This document shows positions 29,960-38,638 of a stretch of DNA of 64,000 nt, piece after piece; position 1 is the stretch's first letter, and every line of letters starts with the position of its first letter. The translations under genes and the position numbers were made by a program. The DNA is from a virus. The notes under the pieces were generated by a model. That model was given only the letters and a program-made list of their open reading frames with translations, did no database searches and had not been told where the DNA came from. The stretch lies in IMG/VR virus record IMGVR_UViG_3300048580_000994, positions 18,430-82,429 of that record, one strand, 5' to 3'.

Positions 29960-30208
29960 ATGGTAAGTGCAATATCTGGTGTTAGTCATTCTGCTCAACG
30001 GGCATATGCTGTTCAAATGCAGAGTATTTTATCACAAAACCGTCAAGAAGAGCGTCAAGCTGTAGCGGCGATTTCTGGTGTTTCGTCTGTATTATCTGGA
30101 CAAGTTCAAGCTGAACAAAAGCCAAAGGAAGAAAAGAAAACTGAACAACCAACCACACAATATGCTTCGGCTGAAGGTCGGGGTAAGAGTGTTAATATAG
30201 TGGTGTAA
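29960..30208 (+). CDS. Small protein of unknown function
   Basis: 82 residues. Ala/Ser/Gln-rich helical N-terminus (SGVSHSAQRAYAVQMQSIL), Lys/Glu/Pro-rich middle, and short hydrophobic end VNIVV, similar to the NIDILV end of the peptide at 31694. AAGGAGG precedes it. Possibly a minor virion or scaffold-like peptide. Confidence 0.6.
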   Translation: MVSAISGVSHSAQRAYAVQMQSILSQNRQEERQAVAAISGVSSVLSGQVQAEQKPKEEKKTEQPTTQYASAEGRGKSVNIVV

Positions 30209-30211
30209 GAA

Positions 30212-30451
30212 ATGGCAACAGAGAATGATTTTGTAAATTATCCGAGAATGGTTAGTGGATATTGGGTTCACAATGCTGCTGCAGATGCTGTAGCATCGAG
30301 GGGGCTTGATCCAAAGACTACACCACCAACACAAGATTATAGTTTACCTGTGACTGCATCATTTGCCAATACAGGATTAAACAATCGTTTATCTGGTGGG
30401 TTGAATAGTTTTATCAATGAACTATCGACTTCATATTCTAAAAAAGAGTAA
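30212..30451 (+). CDS. Small protein of unknown function
   Basis: 79 residues, low in charge, Ser/Asn/Gly/Thr-rich. Three bases after the previous gene, so co-expressed. Confidence 0.55.
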   Translation: MATENDFVNYPRMVSGYWVHNAAADAVASRGLDPKTTPPTQDYSLPVTASFANTGLNNRLSGGLNSFINELSTSYSKKE

Positions 30452-30480
30452 TTTATTCTTTTTTGATAAATAGTCATACT

Positions 30481-30603
30481 ATGGATGAATTTGACAAAAG
30501 ATTAAGACAGAAGATTAAAGAATATATAAGAAAAAACAAGGAGCGTTTGAAGAAGCTTTTCAAGCGCAAGAAACCTGTGTCTGAATCTGGTGAAAAGAAA
30601 TGA
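30481..30603 (+). CDS. Small basic peptide
   Basis: 40 residues, one Lys/Arg-rich helix (RQKIKEYIRKNKERLKKLFK). A GATAAATA box lies about 14 bases before the ATG, so it is a late, nearly leaderless gene. The stop overlaps the start of the kinase-like gene. Confidence 0.6.
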   Translation: MDEFDKRLRQKIKEYIRKNKERLKKLFKRKKPVSESGEKK

Positions 30604-31187
30604 GATTGTATGAAATAACACGAATAACAAAAAACTCCCAAGCCACCAGAATATTAAAAAGATCTGGGTGGGAAATTGCTGGTGAAGGCGCGAACGCTAC
30701 TGTGTATTTTCGTGAGGACAAACCATATGTTTTAAAAATATTTACTCCTTATGATAGTGCGTTTGTTGCTTATATAAAATTTTGTCAAAAAAATTCAAAC
30801 CCGCATTTCCCTAAATTTTATAAGGATATTGTTAAAATAACTAAAAATTTGTGTGCTATTAGAATGGAGAGGTTGTATCCATTGGATGAAACAGAAGAAA
30901 TTATAACAGGGTTAGAAATATTGGCTTCGTATATTTCAAAATATTCTATTGATCCATCGTTTCTTTCGCATTCACCAGAAAAATTAGAAAATTTTTTGAA
31001 AGAAGTGGTTGAAAAACGAAATGATGTTCTTAATTATTTTGATGAATCTGTGGTGGCAGCTGCAGAATTGGTACCTGATATTGCTAAAAATAGAGGACAT
31101 TTAGATATGCATCCACGTAATTTTATGCAACGATTGGATGGTACATTAGTTTTTTCTGACCCTATTACTACTTTTTTTGGGAGATAG
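30600..31187 (+). CDS. Protein kinase-fold protein, probable packaged effector
   Basis: 195 residues. GEGANATVYF resembles the glycine loop, PYVLKIF carries the ATP-binding Lys, ICAIRMERL lies at the hinge, and HLDMHPRNFM then VFSDPI match the catalytic HxD...N loop and metal-binding Asp. It is a compact phage kinase-like enzyme. The N-terminus MRLYEITRI belongs to the MRLYEL group and the operon has a late box, so it may be packaged and injected to modify host proteins. Confidence 0.78.
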   Translation: MRLYEITRITKNSQATRILKRSGWEIAGEGANATVYFREDKPYVLKIFTPYDSAFVAYIKFCQKNSNPHFPKFYKDIVKITKNLCAIRMERLYPLDETEEIITGLEILASYISKYSIDPSFLSHSPEKLENFLKEVVEKRNDVLNYFDESVVAAAELVPDIAKNRGHLDMHPRNFMQRLDGTLVFSDPITTFFGR

Positions 31188-31189
31188 AA

Positions 31190-31615
31190 ATGAGATTGTA
31201 TGAACTATCATTAGTTTCCAAAAAATGGTTAAATTCACCCACTGAAGGATTTTTGGAACCAACTGTGGAAAACATTTCGAAGGCGAAAGAGTTTGTATTT
31301 CGTAAATGGAAGGAGCGTGCTATTGAGCGAATGGAACGTGAACCATTAGATTTATCCACTGCTTGTAAATTCAGTTCATTATTTGTGAAGATGGTATTTG
31401 GCGGGACGATAAAGGGGACATGGGAGCATCAATACAATGACATTAATGGGGTAGTGGTTGACCTAAACAGCGATGCTGGGGACGTTTTAAGGCTACTGGA
31501 GCCACATAAGCATGATAGAAGGTTCATTGGTAACAGGGAGCATAATGAGTCGTTAGAGTCTTGCATTCCAAGGGTGAAACGTTGGGTAGAAGAATTTCAT
31601 AATAGTGTCAGTTAA
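31190..31615 (+). CDS. Transglutaminase/cysteine-protease-like protein
   Basis: 141 residues. CKFSSLFVKMVFGG then HQYNDINGVVVDLN gives a Cys...His...Asp order as in small transglutaminase-like and NlpC-like phage proteins. The N-terminus MRLYELSLV is shared with 30600 and 62256. Two bases after the kinase-like gene. Target unknown. Confidence 0.65.
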   Translation: MRLYELSLVSKKWLNSPTEGFLEPTVENISKAKEFVFRKWKERAIERMEREPLDLSTACKFSSLFVKMVFGGTIKGTWEHQYNDINGVVVDLNSDAGDVLRLLEPHKHDRRFIGNREHNESLESCIPRVKRWVEEFHNSVS

Positions 31616-31693
31616 TGGTCTGATTGTGGTGATAAATACTTTTGTGGAATAATCTTTCCACAAAAATCCCAACAATTTAGGAGTGATTTAATT

Positions 31694-31837
31694 ATGGTCA
31701 CCACAATAGCCAAGAACTACATTAATGAAATATTAAAAGGCGAGCGTCAACTTCAAAAGATTGAGAAGACTGAGCAGAAGGTTGAGCAGGAAAAATTCCG
31801 CAAAGACGAGTCAAAAAATATTGATATTTTGGTGTGA
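31694..31837 (+). CDS. Small charged peptide
   Basis: 47 residues, helical and rich in Lys, Glu and Gln (EKTEQKVEQEKFRKDESK). TAGGAG upstream. A GATAAATA box lies near 31628. Unknown role. Confidence 0.55.
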   Translation: MVTTIAKNYINEILKGERQLQKIEKTEQKVEQEKFRKDESKNIDILV

Positions 31838-31845
31838 TTTAAGTT

Positions 31846-32646
31846 TTATTTTTTGATAGCACTAAACCCCAACCTATTTAATAGGGAGTATACAGTCCCT
31901 ATGTTATCGTGTTTTATGATTTTAGTTATTTCTGAAACAGTATAATTATCACAAAGATTTTTTATATGTTGTTTCATGGAGTTCCAATCATTAATAAATT
32001 CTTTTGTTTTTAGGTTATCCAAACGTAATCCAAAATATTTATTACAACCTTTCATTATTTGGATTGAATAGTTTATATTACAAGAACAATCCTTTTTATG
32101 TTCTCCGCAGCAGTGACAAATTTTTATTTTCTCCCAAGATAATTTTGGGGTCCATGGTCCTTTTGGTCCTATCCACCCTTGACCAATATATTCTTCGATT
32201 AAATGTTTTGGGATTTTGATTCGTAAATTATCTATCCAAGAATGAACCATCCAAGTGGTTCCGAATTGGGAATTTAATTTTCCGCCTTGTGAGTTATTCA
32301 TTGTGACAGGCATATTTTTTCTGGCATATTCATAAAGATGAGAATTAAAATATCTATTTTGGTTGTGAGATATAGATGAACTTTTCATCATATTAAGTGC
32401 TTTAACCATACTATACCATTCTATGGATTTTTCAGGTAACATTTTACAGAGTAGATAGTGACAAATAAAATGTTCTCTGGCTGTTAATAAGATTAAATTA
32501 TTTGTATTATCCAATCCACCTAATGACCTTGGTAGTATATGGTGTTTTTCATAATAAGTTTCTTTGGATTTAATTCTTTGTTGTGATTTGGCGTTTTGGA
32601 TAATTCCATAATACCAGTTATAATATTTGTTTTTTATAAAAATCAT
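31846..32646 (-). CDS. HNH homing endonuclease (HHILP type)
   Basis: 266 residues, close paralogue of 13095: EKHHILPRSLGG, LILLTAREHFICHYLL, a zinc knuckle CHCC...CSCN, and a shorter C-terminal DNA-binding region. Uses leader copy 7. Confidence 0.88.
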   Translation of the reverse strand: MIFIKNKYYNWYYGIIQNAKSQQRIKSKETYYEKHHILPRSLGGLDNTNNLILLTAREHFICHYLLCKMLPEKSIEWYSMVKALNMMKSSSISHNQNRYFNSHLYEYARKNMPVTMNNSQGGKLNSQFGTTWMVHSWIDNLRIKIPKHLIEEYIGQGWIGPKGPWTPKLSWEKIKICHCCGEHKKDCSCNINYSIQIMKGCNKYFGLRLDNLKTKEFINDWNSMKQHIKNLCDNYTVSEITKIIKHDNIGTVYSLLNRLGFSAIKK

Positions 32647-32755
32647 TTTGACTTATCTCCAGTCTAAAGTTATAAATAGATGAGCGGGACAAGCCCTACT
32701 CCAGTTGGGTTTTTCAGATGGTCGAATCTCTGAAATACCGCTACTATTATTTATC
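32647..32755 (-). promoter_or_regulatory. Endonuclease leader element, copy 7
   Basis: TAGCGG/CCGCTC-type closing stem, variable hairpin TTCAGA/TCTGAA, core AAACCCAACTGGAG...GGGCTTGT. GATAAATA at 32748-32755 (minus), TATAAATA facing the split tRNA-Gln. Confidence 0.75.
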
Positions 32756-32824
32756 TTTTTCTTTCATTTTTGTGTAAAAATAATTTGACAAAATGATAAA
32801 TAAAGTTTACTATATAATTAATAT

Positions 32825-32998
32825 TCGGGGATCATCTAACGGTAGGATCGCAGACTTTGAGTGTGAATTTTTAATAAAATTCCAATATCCATTTATAAAT
32901 AAATGGATAATTGTGGGAGGAGGATTTAAGTCCTAAAGAGTGCAAATCTCAGCCCTCCACATTATCTGCTTGTCGGGGTTCGAATCCCTGTCCCCGAT
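32825..32998 (+). tRNA. tRNA-Gln(TTG) with 103-nt insertion
   Basis: Acceptor TCGGGGA/TCCCCGA, anticodon stem GCAGA/TCTGC, and T-loop TTCGAAT. The loop reads CTTTGA, insert 32861-32963, A. Removal restores CTTTGAA (between 37 and 38, the usual site of archaeal and eukaryotic tRNA introns). The insert folds as GAATTTT/AAAATTC, TATCCATTTA/TAAATGGATA and a GGGAGG/CCCTCC stem around two hairpins. Confidence 0.82.
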
Positions 32999-33017
32999 CT
33001 TATTTTTATCTAACCAT

Positions 33018-33091
33018 GGTCCTATGGTGAAATTGGATATCACGATAGCCTCCTAAGCTTTAATCCCAAGGTTCGAATCCTGGTAGGACCA
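33018..33091 (+). tRNA. tRNA-Arg(CCT)
   Basis: Acceptor GGTCCTA/TAGGACC and anticodon loop CTCCTAA in AGC/GCT. The lower part of the anticodon stem is weak. Confidence 0.82.
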
Positions 33092-33122
33092 CTCACAATC
33101 CCCATAAAATCATAAATACAAT

Positions 33123-33195
33123 TGATCTATAGGCTAATTGGACAAACCCTCTGAATCCGATTCAGATATTCCAGATTCGAGTTCTGGTAGGTCCG
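33123..33195 (+). tRNA. tRNA-Arg(CCG)
   Basis: Acceptor GATCTA/TAGGTC and anticodon stem TCTGA/TCAGA with loop ATCCGAT. The first acceptor pair is mismatched. Body like 484-556. Confidence 0.75.
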
Positions 33196-33257
33196 CTTTA
33201 TTTTTGTTGTAATTATTATTCATTTATGTTACAATGAATAATGAAGAGAGGTGTATT

Positions 33258-33716
33258 ATGTTACCTGTAATAAAATGGGACGACCAATATAGTGTTGGTA
33301 TTGATGCCATCGACAATGATCATCGAATGTTTTTTGAGATCACTGAAATGTTGAGTTGTATGGAAACATATGAAGAGGTATTGGTGATTCGTTGTTTGTC
33401 TATGTTCAACGAATGTCTTCATGGACATTTTTTACGGGAAGAATTGGCGATGGAGAAAGCCAACCATGATAATTATGCTGAACATAAGAGACAACATGAC
33501 GCTTTTAAAGAAAAGATTGCAGATATAATGGATTCATATTATAGTGGAAATTTAAATGCTATTGTTGGTTTTCCACAATTGATTTGTGATTGGGCATTAA
33601 CCCACATACCAAATAATGATTTATTATTCAAGGGTGCCATTTTACCAGAGCATGTTGACAATCGTTCCATTGCCGCATTAGCGATGGAAAGTTTTAAAAA
33701 ATCGATAAAGGGATAG
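33258..33716 (+). CDS. Bacteriohemerythrin
   Basis: 152 residues, one hemerythrin domain. The di-iron ligands appear in order: NDHRMF, CLHGHFLREE (His and Glu), EHKRQHDAF (two His) and THIPNND (His and Asp). Bacteriohemerythrins bind O2 for storage, delivery or sensing. In a phage it might buffer O2 or feed an oxygen signal. ATG 33258 follows GAGAGG and matches the usual family start. Confidence 0.9.
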   Translation: MLPVIKWDDQYSVGIDAIDNDHRMFFEITEMLSCMETYEEVLVIRCLSMFNECLHGHFLREELAMEKANHDNYAEHKRQHDAFKEKIADIMDSYYSGNLNAIVGFPQLICDWALTHIPNNDLLFKGAILPEHVDNRSIAALAMESFKKSIKG

Positions 33717-33730
33717 TTTCTATAAATTGT

Positions 33731-33758
33731 TTGACAATGCCACAAAATCTGCTATACT
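33731..33758 (+). promoter_or_regulatory. Sigma70-type promoter
   Basis: TTGACA, 16 bases, TATACT. Confidence 0.72.
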
Positions 33759-33785
33759 CTATATATGAATTTGTGAGGAGAGAAA

Positions 33786-33854
33786 GTGGAAATTTTTATG
33801 ATCATTGTCATATTTTTTGTTGCTGATACCATTTCCAAGGTTCGCAACAAGTAA
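33786..33854 (+). CDS. Tiny membrane peptide
   Basis: 22 residues from GTG (GAGGAG upstream), mostly hydrophobic (IFMIIVIFFVA) with a basic end. First in an operon of small proteins. Confidence 0.45.
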   Translation: MEIFMIIVIFFVADTISKVRNK

Positions 33855-33868
33855 TCAGGAGAGATGCC

Positions 33869-34036
33869 ATGGGAAAATTTGTAGTGTCGGTTGAATGGTC
33901 ACAGACTGATTCCACCAATTATTTAGTTTGTGCTGATAATAGGAAACAAGCTGAGATGAAGGTTAGGGAGCATCTTGTTGGGAAACGTTTTAGATATATT
34001 TGTGTTCGGGAAAAAATTGATATTGAACTTTTATAG
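33869..34036 (+). CDS. Small protein of unknown function
   Basis: 55 residues, alpha/beta (KFVVSVEWSQ, NRKQAEMKVREHLVG). AGGAG precedes the ATG. Confidence 0.6.
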   Translation: MGKFVVSVEWSQTDSTNYLVCADNRKQAEMKVREHLVGKRFRYICVREKIDIELL

Positions 34037-34045
34037 GAGAATGAA

Positions 34046-34243
34046 ATGGGTGCAGTAATGTTTATAGTATCTACTAAAATTGGGTTAATGATTGATTATA
34101 TTTTGGGGATGTTCATTGCAGGATTTGTTGCTGCAGATACTATTTCAAATGACACTCCGAATTACAAAATGAAGCGTCTTGGTATGATATTATTTTGGCC
34201 ATTTTATGTTGTTCGTTGGTTTTTTAGGACTGTGCTAAGATAA
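34046..34243 (+). CDS. Small membrane protein
   Basis: 65 residues with two membrane segments (residues 12-30 and 47-60) and a basic end RWFFRTVLR. Confidence 0.58.
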   Translation: MGAVMFIVSTKIGLMIDYILGMFIAGFVAADTISNDTPNYKMKRLGMILFWPFYVVRWFFRTVLR

Positions 34244-34289
34244 CCATTTGATAAAATCTGTTATTATGATGGAAATTGGAGAGTTTGAA

Positions 34290-34487
34290 ATGAATAATGA
34301 TGCACGAAAACAATGTGAAAAATTGGCGAATATTTTACTTGAACTTTTCGCAAATGCAGACCCTGATCCTGAAAGTGGTATGACATTCAAACAAGAATAT
34401 GAGCGTTGTGCTGGGGATGGCGAATTTGAAAAAATGGTTAGAAAGAATGTTGAGGGATATTTTGGGATTGAAGGAGAAAAAGAATGA
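34290..34487 (+). CDS. Small acidic protein
   Basis: 65 residues from ATG 34290 (GGAG upstream). Helical, Glu-rich. The stop overlaps the next start. Confidence 0.55.
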   Translation: MNNDARKQCEKLANILLELFANADPDPESGMTFKQEYERCAGDGEFEKMVRKNVEGYFGIEGEKE

Positions 34488-34666
34488 CTTGTAGGCATTG
34501 TGAAGCGAACAATGGGGTTAGGATTGTGGCATTGATTACCAATGGTGAATCTGTTGTTGCGCCTGTGGCTGTGACTTGTTCTCATATGTCTGATAAGGAT
34601 TGGCATAAGACGAGGCGAAAGCCCAAACCCAGACCAGTATTTACCCTTATTAAAAACCCAGATTAA
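34484..34666 (+). CDS. Small protein with CxxC
   Basis: 60 residues. TCRHCEANN at the start and a His/Cys pair later may bind metal. Basic Pro-rich tail. Ends at a terminator. Confidence 0.55.
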   Translation: MTCRHCEANNGVRIVALITNGESVVAPVAVTCSHMSDKDWHKTRRKPKPRPVFTLIKNPD

Positions 34667-34678
34667 TCTGGGTTTTAC
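34652..34678 (+). terminator. Bidirectional terminator
   Basis: AAAACCCAGATT/AATCTGGGTTTT between convergent genes. Confidence 0.75.
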
Positions 34679-35976
34679 TGTGAAATAGACCATCCTTTAT
34701 TTTTGCCACGAGTTGTGGGGGTGGTATTTTTTGTGTCTAACCTATCTAATAAACCACATGGAGTTAAATTATGGTCTATGCTAAATTGTTTTAATTGTTT
34801 TCTGGATAGTTCAAATTTATTATTGAATGGATCTGTAATAATAATTGGGGTCATTTTTCCATTGTTTCCTCTACCAATTTCCCATCCGTTATTTAAATAT
34901 TGGTCTAATTCTGTTGATTGAATCATTTTTGATTTTTGTGATGGGTGTTTGACCCATATAGTGTTCAATGCGTTGATGTTTGGTTTTCCTTTTGTTGGTG
35001 TTATTATTTCTCCTGTAATCCAACGAGGATCGTTTGTATTAATCCTTCCTAATTTTTCTCCTGTTTTAGTGTTAATTGCTGGACAGGTGTTTTTTAATTT
35101 TTTATTGGATGTCCCCTTGGATGAGTGAACTAATTCCCCACTTATATATCTTGGGTCTGTCGTATCAACCATCATATGTTTTCCTTCTTTGTCTTTCACT
35201 ACTACTTTTCCTGTAGTAGAGCCAATCAAGTTTGTGTTAGTCTCAAATTCTTCTTTTGATACAATTAAATGTTCACCTGTTGAATTTTTGGCTACAACCT
35301 TACCTTTGTTTGCCTTGCTTAAATTTTCACAATGTGTTTTTGATTTTCTTTTTCCTTTGGATGATGTAGATATTTTTTCTTTTATTTCAGGGCGAGATTG
35401 GTGGTGTTCAACATTATATAATGATAAACATTCAGTTTTTAGGTTTTCTTTGAAATCCTCTGATTTAAAATAATTATCAACTCCATAAATGGCTAAACAA
35501 CCTTTTTTATTGGCTTCTTTTCCTTCATCTGATTGTATGAAATAATCTGTTCCGTATAATTCTCTGTTGTTTTGTTTTATTTTTGGGTGTTCAAATCCTG
35601 TCGCAGATCCTTTAAAATTATTTGATATATTTATATAGGATAAATCGTTGACGCAATTATTTTCCATTATATATTTTGTTTCATAAACATATGCTAATGG
35701 TTGATTTTTGAACAAAGGATTTTCGTTGATGAAATTTTGTAAATCTCCAAAATCAGTTATTATTGATATTATTTCGAATGCAGAAATTCCTTTTTTCTGT
35801 ATAATTGATTTAATATATTTTGATGAAGTAAAATAACCATATTTGTGGTGTGAATTAAAAAATAAATCTGGGTGGGCATGGTTCCCCCATTTTGCTCCAA
35901 CATATAATCGTGAAGTGCTTTTTTCTTTTATTATATAAAAATATGGTGTATGTTGATAAATAATGTTGCTGGACAT
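34675..35976 (-). CDS. GIY-YIG homing endonuclease with repeat DNA-binding arms
   Basis: 433 residues. N-terminal GIY-YIG domain: PYFYIIKEKSTSRLYVGAKW, KYGYFTSSKYIKSII, and YETKYIMENN with the catalytic Glu. The middle carries three or four repeats of the form KGK...ATGEHLxVxxxD (minor-groove-binding arms). No standard leader, but GCAAGT/ACTTGC closes a small structure upstream and the tail AAAACGCAAAATG matches copy 6. Confidence 0.83.
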   Translation of the reverse strand: MSSNIIYQHTPYFYIIKEKSTSRLYVGAKWGNHAHPDLFFNSHHKYGYFTSSKYIKSIIQKKGISAFEIISIITDFGDLQNFINENPLFKNQPLAYVYETKYIMENNCVNDLSYINISNNFKGSATGFEHPKIKQNNRELYGTDYFIQSDEGKEANKKGCLAIYGVDNYFKSEDFKENLKTECLSLYNVEHHQSRPEIKEKISTSSKGKRKSKTHCENLSKANKGKVVAKNSTGEHLIVSKEEFETNTNLIGSTTGKVVVKDKEGKHMMVDTTDPRYISGELVHSSKGTSNKKLKNTCPAINTKTGEKLGRINTNDPRWITGEIITPTKGKPNINALNTIWVKHPSQKSKMIQSTELDQYLNNGWEIGRGNNGKMTPIIITDPFNNKFELSRKQLKQFSIDHNLTPCGLLDRLDTKNTTPTTRGKNKGWSISQ

Positions 35977-36040
35977 TTTGCGTTTTCCTTTGTCTAGAGC
36001 AAGTGGAAATTGGCGTTTCGCGACTTGCGTTATTTTGTGC

Positions 36041-36068
36041 TTGACTTTTTTTAGTCATCTGCTATAAT
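36041..36068 (+). promoter_or_regulatory. Sigma70-type promoter
   Basis: TTGACT, 16 bases, TATAAT. Confidence 0.75.
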
Positions 36069-36106
36069 CTATTTATCATTTAAATTAAAAAAGAAGGATT
36101 TTAATT

Positions 36107-37123
36107 ATGGGCGGAAATATCTGGAAGAATCCACCGACTGTTAGATTGGAAAAAGTAGGATATGAGGTATTAACTAATAAGATTCTTTCTGTGTTGGGGA
36201 AGAAATTTGGGGAGGAAAAATTTTTTCTGTTACCTTCTTTTCGTTCCAAGGAAGACTTTGGCGATGCTGATATCCTTGTGAAGAACGAGGGATATGTTAA
36301 TTTCAGTCAATTTGTTGAATTTGTGAAGGAGTCCTTTGGATTAACCAAAGATGATGTGTCTCGCAATGGACATTTCATTTCTGTTCGTATTGAAAATTTT
36401 CAGGTGGATTTCATTTTTCATCTGCCTGAAAACTGGGAAACTGCGAAGAACTATTATCGTTATTCTGACTTGGGTAATTTTATTGGGAGAATTTCGCATA
36501 AATGTTCGTTCAAGTTTGGGCATGACGGATTGAGCTTTATCTTCCGTGATGGCAACTACCAGTATGGCGAAGTGAATGTTTCCAAGGACACCAGTAAAAT
36601 CTTGCGTTTTCTTGGTTTCAATCCTGTAACTTTTTTTGAAGGATTTGAGACTTTGGAAGATATTTATCGTTATGCAGCGAGTTCCAAATATTTCAACAAG
36701 AGCATCTTTGCATATGAGAATCGTAATCATATCGCTCGTGTTCGTGATGAGAAGCGGGCTGCATATCGTGGATTTTTGGAATGGCTTGAGACTGAACAGA
36801 ACTTGACTGCTTATCCATGGGAGGATACTTCTGAACTTGGTGGGCGGGTTGAGAAGCCTGAATTCGTCCAGAAGGCTTTTGAATTTTTCCCAGAATTTGT
36901 GGAAAAGTACAATGCCATGAAGGCAGAGCACGCAGTTTGGAAACGTTCCAAAGAAGTTTTCAATGGTGAGCTTGTGTCCAAGTTGACAGGTTTTGTTGGA
37001 ACTGAGCTTGGTGGTTTTATGCAGCACCTAAAGAGGAACGCTCCAGAAAATTTTGCAGCTTGGGTTGTTGAAAAACCTGATGTTGCAGAATGGGTATTAA
37101 GTGAATTGTCCACATTTAAATAA
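36107..37123 (+). CDS. Nucleotidyltransferase-fold protein
   Basis: 338 residues. FRSKEDFGDADILVKNEGYV and later VDFIFHLPENW give the D-x-D...D metal triad spacing of Pol-beta-like nucleotidyltransferases. The C-terminal two-thirds is helical. It may add nucleotides to RNA (for example tRNA ends, which mostly lack encoded CCA here) or act as a toxin-like AMPylator. Substrate unknown. AAGAAGGA before the ATG, sigma70-type promoter. Confidence 0.7.
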   Translation: MGGNIWKNPPTVRLEKVGYEVLTNKILSVLGKKFGEEKFFLLPSFRSKEDFGDADILVKNEGYVNFSQFVEFVKESFGLTKDDVSRNGHFISVRIENFQVDFIFHLPENWETAKNYYRYSDLGNFIGRISHKCSFKFGHDGLSFIFRDGNYQYGEVNVSKDTSKILRFLGFNPVTFFEGFETLEDIYRYAASSKYFNKSIFAYENRNHIARVRDEKRAAYRGFLEWLETEQNLTAYPWEDTSELGGRVEKPEFVQKAFEFFPEFVEKYNAMKAEHAVWKRSKEVFNGELVSKLTGFVGTELGGFMQHLKRNAPENFAAWVVEKPDVAEWVLSELSTFK

Positions 37124-37170
37124 GAGGTGTAATATACCTCTTATTTAAATAAAAAGATAAATATTCTATT

Positions 37171-38586
37171 ATGGATATTATTTTAAAAAAAGCCAGATTT
37201 ATATCATTTTTTATTATTGCCAGTATAACGTTGGTAATAGTTATTAGTTTTTATTTCATGACCATGAATAATATTGACCAAGATCGTTTGGTTAAGATGA
37301 CTAATATTTATGGTCGAGGGGAAAGTGTTATAAAAGTATTAGATAGACATGTTCATAACTCAATCGAAGATGTTTATTGGGCATTGCGAGTATATGAAAA
37401 TAAATGGGTTGACACACCAGATGATGAATTTGTTGTTTGGGTTAGTAAGAATACTGTGAACACTTTTTATGCATCTAAGATAATAATCAATAGTGTTAGT
37501 GGTGTCTCTTATAGATATGAAGACAATAAAATAACCAAACAAAAAAGTGATAATAATTTTAATCAAAGTAGTATTATTGTTGGAACTAATTTGGTTATGG
37601 AAAATTCAAATGATGGGTTGGAAATAATTTTTAAATATACTATTAAGGGGAAGGGTGTTATTAATATTCATGTACCACAAAATTATTTGGTTGATATTTT
37701 TTCAAATCTTAGGCATCATTGGGAAATTTTGATAATAGATGTTACAAATAATATATATTCTGATTTAGTTAATGAAATTGATAAATCAATTTCTTCGTTT
37801 GATAAAAATAAAATATTAAATGATTATAAATGTAATACCAAACTGCTAATAAAAAATGAAAATGATGATTTTTCGTTTCTTGGTAATTGTTATAAATCTG
37901 TTTATTATAATTTATATTATGTGGTATTATATGATTATACTTATGAAATGTCTGGCTTTGTTGATAGAAGTAAGAAAACATTATCATCATTTTCATTGTT
38001 TGTTTTTATGATATTATTAATTGGTATAGCGTTATTAATAGTTTCTGATAAACAAATTAGAGTATATGTTGAGTTAAAACAAATGAAAGACGAGTTTGAG
38101 GAATTGTCGAGTATTGATGAATTAACTTCTGTTACCAATCGCAGGGCTGTTATGAAAAGGTTGGTTCAAGAAATGACCAGAATGTCTCGTCATGGTCGCC
38201 CACTATCCATTATGTCATTTGATATAGATTTTTTCAAAAAAATCAATGATACTTATGGGCATAATGTTGGAGATATAGTTTTGAAGAATTTGGTGATTGA
38301 GGTACAAAAATGCCTTCGTCAAACAGATTTGCTTGGTAGAATGGGTGGTGAAGAATTTTTGATATTGTTGGGCGATACCAAATTAGATGGTGCTACTATA
38401 TTGGCTGAACGTATTCGTGAAACTATACAAAACATACAGATAGTTAAAGACATTAACATCACCATTAGTGTTGGTGTTGGTGAATTTAAAAAGGGAGAGA
38501 TTACCAGTCAATTATTAGCACGTGTTGATTTGGCATTATATAGAGCTAAAAATGAGGGAAGAAATAAGGTTTGTATATCCATTTAA
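37171..38586 (+). CDS. Membrane diguanylate cyclase (GGEEF)
   Basis: 471 residues. Membrane segment at about 11-30, periplasmic sensor region to about 275, second membrane segment at 280-300, then a GGDEF domain. The domain has FDIDFFKKINDTYGH, RMGGEEFLIL and, five residues before GGEEF, an RQTD inhibitory site. Residues needed for making c-di-GMP from two GTP are intact. High c-di-GMP favours attachment over swimming, so the phage could shift host lifestyle on sensing an external signal. GATAAATA lies just upstream. Confidence 0.92.
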   Translation: MDIILKKARFISFFIIASITLVIVISFYFMTMNNIDQDRLVKMTNIYGRGESVIKVLDRHVHNSIEDVYWALRVYENKWVDTPDDEFVVWVSKNTVNTFYASKIIINSVSGVSYRYEDNKITKQKSDNNFNQSSIIVGTNLVMENSNDGLEIIFKYTIKGKGVINIHVPQNYLVDIFSNLRHHWEILIIDVTNNIYSDLVNEIDKSISSFDKNKILNDYKCNTKLLIKNENDDFSFLGNCYKSVYYNLYYVVLYDYTYEMSGFVDRSKKTLSSFSLFVFMILLIGIALLIVSDKQIRVYVELKQMKDEFEELSSIDELTSVTNRRAVMKRLVQEMTRMSRHGRPLSIMSFDIDFFKKINDTYGHNVGDIVLKNLVIEVQKCLRQTDLLGRMGGEEFLILLGDTKLDGATILAERIRETIQNIQIVKDINITISVGVGEFKKGEITSQLLARVDLALYRAKNEGRNKVCISI

Positions 38587-38638
38587 ATGTATGGTATTAT
38601 CATTTGATAATAAATAATGATTGCAAAGGAGAATTGGA

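Noticed and set aside
2338-32755. The seven leader copies as insertion-sequence ends.
   Set aside because: They occur once per gene upstream of the start codon only, with no inverted partner or target duplication at the 3' ends.
32861-32870. GTGTG at the start of the Gln insertion matches the group II 5' consensus.
   Set aside because: The insert is 103 bases, has no domain V and ends in ATT. Coincidence is more likely.
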